Assembly (NCBI GenBank): GCA_963804865.1
Contig: CAWDSH010000001.1
Location: forward strand, 1,240,001 to 1,304,000
Source: CAVVEQ01 sp963804865
Lineage (GTDB): Bacteria > Chloroflexota > Anaerolineae > Anaerolineales > Anaerolineaceae
DNA: 64,000 bases
Reading direction: 5' to 3'
In this document: positions 57,918 to 64,000 of the stretch, one piece after another
Layout: every line of letters begins with the position of its first letter
Numbering within the stretch: position 1 is the first letter of the stretch
Position numbers and translations under genes: made by a program
The notes under the pieces: model-generated
The model's database searches: none
Told to the model about the DNA's origin: nothing
Seen by the model: the letters and a program-made list of their open reading frames with translations, nothing else

Positions 57918-58754
57918 TTATTTACTTGAAACACTGGCAAAACCAACCACGCCCGGTCCGATATGTGCTCCAATGACAGGATTGATCGTTTCCATGTAAA
58001 TATCGCCCTTGGGAAGGTATTGCTTTACTTCTTCTTTAAGACGTTGCATGGAATCGATTGCGGTTGAATGCAAAAAGGCGATCTTCTCAAATGGACTGTG
58101 CGATTTGATCATCTCCACCATCCGGGCGACAGCTTTTTGGCGCGTTCGCACACGCTCAACGCCGGAAACGCCATCATCCATTTTTAAGATCGGTTTTAAT
58201 TGGATCAGCTCACCAATGGTGGAGATCACCCGGTTCATTCTCCCGCTGCGACGCAAAAACTTTAGAGTATCCAAACCAGCAGCCACATACGTCCGCTTGA
58301 TCTGGTCTTCCAGGATAGGAAGGATCTCAGCGACAGACTTGCCAAGCTTTGCCAGCTCTGCAGCAGTCTGAACCAGGAACCCGGTACCAAGGGATAACTG
58401 GCGGGAATCCAGCACCGTGACCGGCACTGAAGTGGTCTCCTTGGCCGCTGTTTGCGCTACATTTGGGATGGCGCTGAGGCTGGATGAAATATGGATTGAC
58501 AAAATCTCTGTCGCCCCCTCACCCGCGAGGGCATCATACATGAGCGCAAATTTTGCCGGTGAAGGAACAGCCGTGGTGGGGTGAATGGGATAAGAGGGCA
58601 AGTTCTTGTAGAATTCATCACGGCTGATATCGATCCCATCCAGGAAATCACGATTTCCAATATGAATGTAAAGGGGTAAAACATAAATGCCCAAGCGATT
58701 AATGACTTCTGCAGGCAGGTCACACGTGCTGTCAGTGAGTATGCGAACGGTCAT
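57918..58754 (-). CDS. DegV family fatty-acid-binding protein
   Basis: 278 residues, soluble. Opens VRILTDSTCDLPAEVINRLG and contains SRDEFYKNLPSYPIHPTTAVPSP (the TSxPS-type acyl phosphate/fatty acid contact region), SSLSAIPNVAQ, and GLDTLKFLRRSGRM. DegV proteins bind fatty acids and in some species feed a fatty-acid kinase (FakB role). 4 bases after the DUF4345 gene and 13 before DUF1295. Confidence 0.93.
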   Translation of the reverse strand: MTVRILTDSTCDLPAEVINRLGIYVLPLYIHIGNRDFLDGIDISRDEFYKNLPSYPIHPTTAVPSPAKFALMYDALAGEGATEILSIHISSSLSAIPNVAQTAAKETTSVPVTVLDSRQLSLGTGFLVQTAAELAKLGKSVAEILPILEDQIKRTYVAAGLDTLKFLRRSGRMNRVISTIGELIQLKPILKMDDGVSGVERVRTRQKAVARMVEMIKSHSPFEKIAFLHSTAIDSMQRLKEEVKQYLPKGDIYMETINPVIGAHIGPGVVGFASVSSK

Positions 58755-58758
58755 GGGA

Positions 58759-59103
58759 TCACCTCAGGGAAAGAATAATACCAAACACAATCTCGATCGC
58801 CAGGCTGATCCAATTGGAGGAGTCCCTGGATTTATCCAGGAAGATCGATACAAATCGAACCACCGCGATGGCAAGATAACCCAAACCGAGAACAAGGTAA
58901 GCAACCTCGCCAAAGACAAACGGTGCAACACCCAGCGCGATGAACAGACCGCCGAAAATCGAACGGATCTCGGAAATCCCTCGCGGTCCCGAAGCAACCA
59001 AACCAGTAAAACCATGAACCGCGGAAGGTTTCACCAAGGCCAACAGGCCTGTGAGGGCTGTGGCAAGCGAAGCAATAATTTTAAGTATCAATATAAAGCT
59101 CAT
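58759..59103 (-). CDS. DUF4345-like membrane protein
   Basis: 114 residues, four hydrophobic segments; SEIRSIFGGLFIALGV and a conserved RFVSIFLD segment match small DUF4345-type proteins. Second gene of the operon, 21 bases after the peroxiredoxin stop. Function unknown. Confidence 0.7.
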   Translation of the reverse strand: MSFILILKIIASLATALTGLLALVKPSAVHGFTGLVASGPRGISEIRSIFGGLFIALGVAPFVFGEVAYLVLGLGYLAIAVVRFVSIFLDKSRDSSNWISLAIEIVFGIILSLR

Positions 59104-59124
59104 TTTTTAACTCCATTTTTTATA

Positions 59125-59592
59125 TTATAGATTAATTTCATCAAGCAATTGAAAAAGCTCCTCGTTCTCCGGTATATCTGACATTGAGTGCCCATAATGG
59201 ACAAAACGTACAATACCTTGCTTATCGATGATCACCTGGGCAGGCATGCGACCCATTTTAAAGAGGTTTACTTCCTGGCCATACAGCTTTAGAACGGAAG
59301 CTTTAGAGTCAGGCAGGCCAATAAACGGGAGTTCGTTCGCATGCCAATATGCGGTAAAGGATTTTTCATCTTCGGGTCCAACCACGATGACCTTTGTCTG
59401 CCGGTCCATAAATTTTTGATAGTCCTGGCGCAACTGCGCCATATGCCGTTGGCAGAATGGTCACATGAATCCACGATTGAATACAAGCAGGACGTTGGTT
59501 TGTCCCTTGAAATCGGAAAGCCGGACCGTTTCTCCCTCGAAATTTTGAAGCTTGAAATCCGGGGCCGGTGTATTTAATTCAACTCTTGGCAT
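59125..59592 (-). CDS. Peroxiredoxin-like selenoprotein with U-x-x-C active site
   Basis: 155 residues if the in-frame TGA at 59461-59463 is read as selenocysteine. Before it: MPRVELNTPAPDFKLQNFEG, VRLSDFKGQTNVLLVFNRGF-M; then U44-P-F-C47 and QRHMAQLRQDY. The family normally reads RGFWCPFC at this place, so U replaces the peroxidatic Cys. Downstream KVIVVGPEDEKSF and MPAQVIIDKQGIVRFVHYG are regular AhpC/TSA. There is no frameshift. GGAGA lies 8 bases before ATG 59592. Ending at the TGA would leave 43 residues without function; starting after it would lose half the fold. First gene of a six-gene operon. Confidence 0.88.
59426..59463 (-). promoter_or_regulatory. Candidate bacterial SECIS element
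   Basis: In the mRNA the UGA is followed after 19 bases by UGGCGC-AGUU-GCGCCA (59441-59426), a 6-bp stem with a four-base loop whose second base is G, 26-27 bases after the UGA. These values fit the published bacterial SECIS rules (loop 16-37 bases from UGA, G among the first two loop bases). A small hairpin UGCC-AAC-GGCA lies between. Confidence 0.75.
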
Positions 59593-59658
59593 TCTAATTC
59601 TCCATGATCACTCAAAGTATCCTGAATATGTGTAATTGGACACAAATACTATATATTA

Positions 59659-59735
59659 ATAATAACAATACTTTCTAAATTTGTCAATATTTTGTCCATA
59701 TATATCTTGACAAATATTAGACAAAACCATATAAT
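59659..59735. promoter_or_regulatory. Divergent promoters with symmetric four-box operator
   Basis: Rightward promoter: TTGACA (59707-59712), 17 bases, TATAAT (59730-59735). Leftward promoter: TTGACA (59687-59682), 17 bases, TATTAT (59664-59659). Between and over both -35 boxes lie TTGTC (59681-59685), TTGTC (59692-59696), GACAA (59709-59713) and GACAA (59720-59724). Each pair is spaced 11 bases start to start, and the whole is an exact dyad with a 12-base centre. CarH-type regulators are known to use 11-bp operator repeats. Confidence 0.85.
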
Positions 59736-59868
59736 CATCCGAAATTGATGATTCAAAATGAAACAGCCATTATTTGAACACCATCATGCTGGAGAATCTA
59801 CTTGTGATCGCTGAACGAACCACTTCGGACCTGTCCCTGAAAACCGGAACATCATCCAGAGGAATTGA

Positions 59869-61182
59869 ATGATGACGATCAGCCATACGCCGGTCTACAA
59901 CCTCGGCGCGATGCTCAAAGAGACCGGGCTCCAGGCAGATGTACTACGGGTTTGGGAGCGTCGTTATGGTCTTCCCCAACCTCATCGCACCGAAGGTGGA
60001 CACCGTCTGTATTCTGATTATGACCTGGCGGTGGTTAAATGGCTGCGCGCCAGGCAATCTGAAGGGCTCAGCATCAGCCGGGCTGCCGCGCTCTGGAAGG
60101 ATCTATCCAAATCGGGCCACGGTCCCCTTTCCGAAGAAATGGAAGACAAACCTGCGGGAAAGCCCCTCCTCGTGGCTGAAGATAATCGCGTGGATATTTT
60201 TAGGAGCAAATGGTTAAAAGCATGCATGGCTTTTGACATGATCAAAGCGGAAGAGATCGTCAACCAGGCATTTGCCATTTTCCCTGTTGAGACTGTCTGC
60301 CTGGAAATTCTCCAAAAAGGGATCAGTGAAATCGGTGACCTCTGGTACCAGAACAAAGCCTCGGTCCAGCAGGAGCATTTCACCTCCGCCCTGGCAATAC
60401 GACGCATTGAAAGCCTGATCACCAGCACCCCCAACCCGATTCGTGTACAAACTCTGATTACAGGCTGTCCTTCAGGAGAAGAACACACTTTCCCGGTGCT
60501 ATTACTGACCTTGCTGTTGCGCCGAAAAGGGATCAATGTCATTTATCTTGGAGCTGATATCCCCCTGGAGCAAATGGAACTCACCGCTACATCCATACAT
60601 CCAACTTTGATCGTTCTGGCAGCGCAACGATTAACCACGGCAGCGGCTGTTTTATCCACAGCACAACTGACTCAGAGATTGGGTATTCCACTGGCTTATG
60701 GCGGGCATATTTTCAGTCATCTCCCTGCGCTGCGAAACCGGATCCCCGGATACTTCCTGGGTGAAAAACTGGAGGAGGCCGTGGATATTATCGAAAAGCT
60801 TGTGATCAAACATGAGGTTTTCCCCAATTCCATCCGCCAGGAAAAATCCTATCTGGATACCGCGAGAGCATTCAACTCAAAACGATCATCGATCGAAGCT
60901 GAAGTGATGACCGCGCTAAAGAAAAACAACCTCTTCAACGAATACATGGTCGTTGTGAATGCGTTTTTCACATCGGAGCTTCAAGCGGCGCTTGAGCTGG
61001 GCGATCTCGATTTTATGGTGTTTGATTTTCGCTGGCTGGAAAAGCTTCTTGCTGATCGCAAGATGACGAAGAAAAACTTAAAACCATATCTCACCATATA
61101 CCAGCAGGTCATCAGAAAACACCTGGAGAAAGCTGGAGCTCTCATCGTTGAATGGATCACCTCCTACCTGGCGAAGGAATAG
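59869..61182 (+). CDS. MerR-family B12-binding regulator (CarH/LitR type)
   Basis: 437 residues. Residues 8-75 are a MerR helix-turn-helix (LGAMLKETGLQADVLRVWER, GGHRLYSDYD). About 105-185 is the helical B12-binding cap with the CarH signature W-x9-E-H (W159, E169, H170). About 190-300 is a Rossmann B12-binding domain; GEEHTFP (H206) matches the E-x-H-x-x-G motif that gives the lower cobalt ligand, with Pro for Gly. The region from 320 on is an extra C-terminal extension of about 110 residues that I do not recognise. GAGGAATTGA precedes ATG 59869. Known CarH proteins repress in the dark with adenosylcobalamin and release DNA in light. Confidence 0.9.
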   Translation: MMTISHTPVYNLGAMLKETGLQADVLRVWERRYGLPQPHRTEGGHRLYSDYDLAVVKWLRARQSEGLSISRAAALWKDLSKSGHGPLSEEMEDKPAGKPLLVAEDNRVDIFRSKWLKACMAFDMIKAEEIVNQAFAIFPVETVCLEILQKGISEIGDLWYQNKASVQQEHFTSALAIRRIESLITSTPNPIRVQTLITGCPSGEEHTFPVLLLTLLLRRKGINVIYLGADIPLEQMELTATSIHPTLIVLAAQRLTTAAAVLSTAQLTQRLGIPLAYGGHIFSHLPALRNRIPGYFLGEKLEEAVDIIEKLVIKHEVFPNSIRQEKSYLDTARAFNSKRSSIEAEVMTALKKNNLFNEYMVVVNAFFTSELQAALELGDLDFMVFDFRWLEKLLADRKMTKKNLKPYLTIYQQVIRKHLEKAGALIVEWITSYLAKE

Positions 61183-61212
61183 ACAATCAGACCAACATTG
61201 TGTGGAGAAATT

Positions 61213-61818
61213 ATGAAAAATAAAAAGCACATCGATTTCAACCAGACCGCCCCCGACGTGACTTTGTTGGATACAGCGGGTAAACCGGTGAAATTATCCA
61301 GCCTCTGGAAAAAGAAACCGCTACTGCTGTCATTCACGCGGCACTTTGGCTGCACGCAATGTAAAGAGATGCTTGATGAATTAGTGGCGGGGAATAAGCG
61401 GATTGCCAAAGCAGGTTTGGGCATAACCGTCATCATGCAGGGAACGCCCAAAGCCAGCGCAGCGTTTGCCCGAAAATTTGCGCCCGGTCTTTTATGCCTG
61501 GCGGATCCTGAAAGAATTTCCTACGAGGCATACGGTTTGGAGCGGGGAAATCTATTCCAGACCTTCCTGAATCCAAAAGTATGGTCCGCCGTCTCCCATT
61601 CACGCAAGAAAGGCTACATTGTCGAACCGCCACCAGATGGACAGGATGCCATGCAGATGTCGGGGACTTTCATCATCAATACCAATGGAAAAGTCATCCT
61701 GCCATATTATTACGACAATATTGCTGATCATCCCTCCCTGGACCTACTGCTCAGCGGTGTCCTATCCACTGATTGGGACAAACCCTTTGATGGTCCAATT
61801 GGGCCAGGTGTTGATTAG
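61213..61818 (+). CDS. AhpC/TSA-type thioredoxin-fold redox protein (SelL/PRXL2-like)
   Basis: 201 residues. Thioredoxin fold with the redox pair FTRHFGCTQCKEML (C-x-x-C) and FIINTNGKVILPYYYDNIAD. The segment WSAVSHSRKKGYIVEPPPDG is typical of the PRXL2/SelL group, some members of which carry selenocysteine; here both positions are Cys. Start ATG 61213 behind GGAGA. Follows the B12 regulator by 30 bases and is probably co-transcribed with it. Confidence 0.82.
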   Translation: MKNKKHIDFNQTAPDVTLLDTAGKPVKLSSLWKKKPLLLSFTRHFGCTQCKEMLDELVAGNKRIAKAGLGITVIMQGTPKASAAFARKFAPGLLCLADPERISYEAYGLERGNLFQTFLNPKVWSAVSHSRKKGYIVEPPPDGQDAMQMSGTFIINTNGKVILPYYYDNIADHPSLDLLLSGVLSTDWDKPFDGPIGPGVD

Positions 61819-61899
61819 ATCATTCTACGGAAATAAATCAACTTATCTAAAAGGATAATTTTTACTCACTTTTTGTAATTTCTCATAATTAGGATGCAT

Positions 61900-63072
61900 A
61901 TGATTAAACAAATACTATCCATATCAAGTTACCTGGCAATCAAGGAAGTCTGGCGCAACCGCGCCCGGTTCCTGCTGGTCAGCCTGGTGATCGCGCTGAT
62001 CACACTCCTGGTGCTGTTCATCGCCGCACTTGGTGAAGGGCTGGGCAATGGCAACCGTGAGTACTTATCAAAACTTGATGCAGAGCTGATCGTTTATCAA
62101 GCCAAATCCGATTTCGTCATTGCAGCCAGCCGCCTGGGCAAGAACCGCCTGGCGGAAATTCGCCGCCTGGATGGCGTGGCGGATGCCGGCCTGCTGGGAA
62201 CAGCCAGCGCAGCCATCATCCTGCCAGAAGATGAGACCTTGAAAGTTGCCCTCCTGGGTGTCGATCCCGGGCATACCGGCGAACCCCCCGTGTTTCAAGG
62301 TCAACAACTAAAATCCAACACAGCCAAGGAAGTCATTATCGATAAAAATACAGCCCTGCGCAGCAAACTGGCTCTGGGTGATATCATGACCATCCGGGTT
62401 ACGCAAGGCACCGAGGATAAATTTTACGATCTGCGCATTATCGGCGTCACCGATGGACGACAATATTCGCTCCAACCATCCATTTTTGTGCCCTTCAATA
62501 CCTGGGACAAGATCCGCTCAAAATCTGAAGCCGAATTGAATGTTTCAAATCCCATTCCCAACATCGTGATGGTCAAGCTGGATGATCCTTCACAAATCGA
62601 GGAGGTCAGCCAGCGTATTGAAACTCAAGTCAAGAACGTTGAAACTGCCAGCTTGAAGGATGCCATTCAAGCCTTGCCTGGATATTCGGCTCAGCAAAGC
62701 ACGCTGAACACGCAGGGCGGATTCACTTTATTCATCGGCATCCTGGTCATCGGCGGCTTTTTCCAGATCCAGATATTGCAGAAAGTTTCCCAGATCGGTG
62801 TTCTGAAAGCCATCGGCACAGCCAATCCCATCGTTGCGGCGTCCTCGGTTATTCAGATCGTGGTTGTCACGGTCATCGGGGTTGCCATCGGCGGTTTGCT
62901 GTCGTTCTTATTTTCATTGACCTTCCCCCCAACCGTCCCGATCGTATTCAACGGGACAACATCCGCCCTGGCAATTGTTGCGCTCCTGCTCATTGGTCCC
63001 CTGGGGGGTCTGGTCTCGATCCGCTACGCTGTTAAGATTGAACCTCTTAAAGCGCTGGGATTATCTTCATGA
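61900..63072 (+). CDS. ABC transporter permease, FtsX/DevC type
   Basis: 390 residues. One N-terminal helix (about 25-48, FLLVSLVIALITLLVLFIA), a large extracytoplasmic domain (about 50-270) and three C-terminal helices (FIGILVIGGFFQIQIL; VTVIGVAIGGLLSFLF; ALAIVALLLIGPLGGL), the MacB/DevC layout. ATG 61900 with AGGA at a proper distance is chosen over ATG 61894, which overlaps that AGGA. Stop overlaps the ATPase start (ATGA). Probably exports a peptide, lipid or toxic compound. Confidence 0.88.
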   Translation: MIKQILSISSYLAIKEVWRNRARFLLVSLVIALITLLVLFIAALGEGLGNGNREYLSKLDAELIVYQAKSDFVIAASRLGKNRLAEIRRLDGVADAGLLGTASAAIILPEDETLKVALLGVDPGHTGEPPVFQGQQLKSNTAKEVIIDKNTALRSKLALGDIMTIRVTQGTEDKFYDLRIIGVTDGRQYSLQPSIFVPFNTWDKIRSKSEAELNVSNPIPNIVMVKLDDPSQIEEVSQRIETQVKNVETASLKDAIQALPGYSAQQSTLNTQGGFTLFIGILVIGGFFQIQILQKVSQIGVLKAIGTANPIVAASSVIQIVVVTVIGVAIGGLLSFLFSLTFPPTVPIVFNGTTSALAIVALLLIGPLGGLVSIRYAVKIEPLKALGLSS

Positions 63073-63812
63073 CGGGTAAAACTATGGCAAATTACGCACT
63101 TGAAACCGAATCAGTAGTAAAAACATATCCAAGTGAATCCGGCGTCATCCAGGCTGTGGATGATGTTTCCCTGCAGGTGACCGCGGGTGAGTTCGTCGCA
63201 CTGGTGGGTCCCAGCGGTTCCGGGAAAACCACCATGTTGTCGATCCTGGCCGCCCTGCTGCAGCCCAGCTCCGGGAAGATCCTCCTGGATGGACAGGACC
63301 TGGCTGCGATGAACGATGTGGAACGGGTGAAGATGCGCCGCGAAAAGATCGGCTTCACATTCCAGGCGAACAACCTGGTACCGTATCTGACCGCTCTGGA
63401 AAATGTGGAATTGATGCTGCGCTTGAACAATAAGCTGGATAAAACCGGTAAATTACGCGCGCGGGAATTACTCGCCCGGCTTGGGTTGGGCGAACGCCTG
63501 CACAATCTTCCGGGGCAGATGTCGGGTGGTCAGCAGCAGCGTGTTGCCATCGCCCGGGCATTGATCCATAATCCCAGTCTTGTCCTTGCGGATGAACCCA
63601 CCGCGAGCCTGGATACGGAACGGGCATTCCAGGTGGTGGAGACCTTTGCCGGGCTGATCCACGAGCAGAACCGCGCCGGGATCATGGTCACCCATGATCT
63701 GCGCATGTGCGAATACGTGGACAGGGTTCTGCAAATGCAGGATGGCAAATTGGTTAAGATCTATAAAAGCCGCAAAGAAATCCTGAACCTGGTAAAGGGT
63801 GGACGGGATTAG
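63069..63812 (+). CDS. ABC transporter ATP-binding protein, LolD/MacB type
   Basis: 247 residues. Walker A VGPSGSGKTT, signature MSGGQQQR, Walker B LVLADEPTASLD, H-loop VTHDLRM. Partner of the FtsX-like permease, overlapping it by four bases. A second in-frame ATG at 63084 (MANYALETE) could be the true start. Confidence 0.95.
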   Translation: MTGKTMANYALETESVVKTYPSESGVIQAVDDVSLQVTAGEFVALVGPSGSGKTTMLSILAALLQPSSGKILLDGQDLAAMNDVERVKMRREKIGFTFQANNLVPYLTALENVELMLRLNNKLDKTGKLRARELLARLGLGERLHNLPGQMSGGQQQRVAIARALIHNPSLVLADEPTASLDTERAFQVVETFAGLIHEQNRAGIMVTHDLRMCEYVDRVLQMQDGKLVKIYKSRKEILNLVKGGRD

Positions 63813-63935
63813 GATATCCATCCTGAAATAACGATATACTCTACGCATTGTTAAAAGCCATGATGCGAAATCTTTTGCCCATGCGAATGGTTAATGATTT
63901 TCTGGTTGTGACCACCATCTTCAAGGAGATGAAGT

Positions 63936-64000
63936 TTGATCAAAAAGCTTTATAAATATATTGGGAAATATAAGAAGTTTTTATTCCTGATCCCCATTCT
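63936..64000 (+). CDS. Start of a further gene, probably an ABC exporter (partial)
   Basis: AAGGAG at 63923-63928 precedes TTG 63936, giving MIKKLYKYIGKYKKFLFLIP before the window ends. The N-terminus resembles that of MsbA/MdlB-like ABC exporters with fused membrane and ATPase parts, but only 21 codons are visible. Confidence 0.4.
   Translation, partial: MIKKLYKYIGKYKKFLFLIPI

Noticed and set aside
59461..59463. In-frame stop making the peroxiredoxin a pseudogene or two genes
   Set aside because: The frame is intact on both sides, the stop is exactly at the catalytic position, and a SECIS-like hairpin follows.

Overview
The window looks like a piece of a chromosome from an Anaerolineae-type Chloroflexota bacterium, probably assembled from a metagenome. 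This is inferred from gene content only: many high-affinity ABC uptake operons, lipoprotein binding proteins with low-complexity Pro/Glu/Ala linkers after an (L/M)(T/S/A)AC lipobox, a GG-x-CGG C-terminal sorting-like tail, and a mixed catabolic gene set. No rRNA, CRISPR array, integrase or intact transposase was seen.

Layout. 0.2-4.5 kb (visibly GC-rich): gamma-glutamyltransferase, uvrC, an SDR oxidoreductase, then an initiator tRNA gene with its own promoter and terminator. 4.6-24 kb: a DeoR-like regulator divergent from a ribose-type ABC operon whose binding protein is tandemly duplicated; a BMP-type nucleoside ABC operon continuing into a three-subunit xanthine dehydrogenase-like enzyme; a zinc metalloprotease and a GNAT acetyltransferase. 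24-36.7 kb: two more ribose-type ABC operons, one with an esterase and a divergent LysR regulator, a small secreted protein and an ATP-grasp protein. 36.8-49.5 kb: a large persulfide/CoA-disulfide reductase fused to rhodanese, TusA and DsrE-like domains; a methyltransferase; an operon of ROK regulator, ROK-like kinase, PIG-L deacetylase and MalEFG-type ABC transporter; and a two-gene unit of an unrecognised protein plus a PanB-like enzyme. 49.9-56.2 kb: NADH oxidase, an SGNH-like surface protein, an amino-acid permease fused to universal-stress domains, and a PPOX-fold protein.

56.2-64 kb holds the most interesting locus. A six-gene leftward operon starts with a peroxiredoxin whose active site has an in-frame UGA (U-x-x-C), followed by a SECIS-like hairpin. 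It is divergent from a CarH/LitR-type MerR-B12 regulator. The gap between them contains two consensus promoters facing apart and a fully symmetric operator of four TTGTC/GACAA boxes with 11-bp phasing. A second thioredoxin-fold protein and an ABC exporter follow the regulator. I read this as a cobalamin (possibly light) responsive redox-stress regulon with a selenoprotein as first output.

Two features cut across the window. First, fragments of the initiator tRNA followed by terminator hairpins recur in intergenic regions, some with an extra module of about 150 bp. Second, 21 single-base shifts break 11 otherwise well-conserved genes and every one is an extra base, which points to sequence error rather than decay. 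Broken genes are therefore annotated as full-length CDS with the shift positions given.
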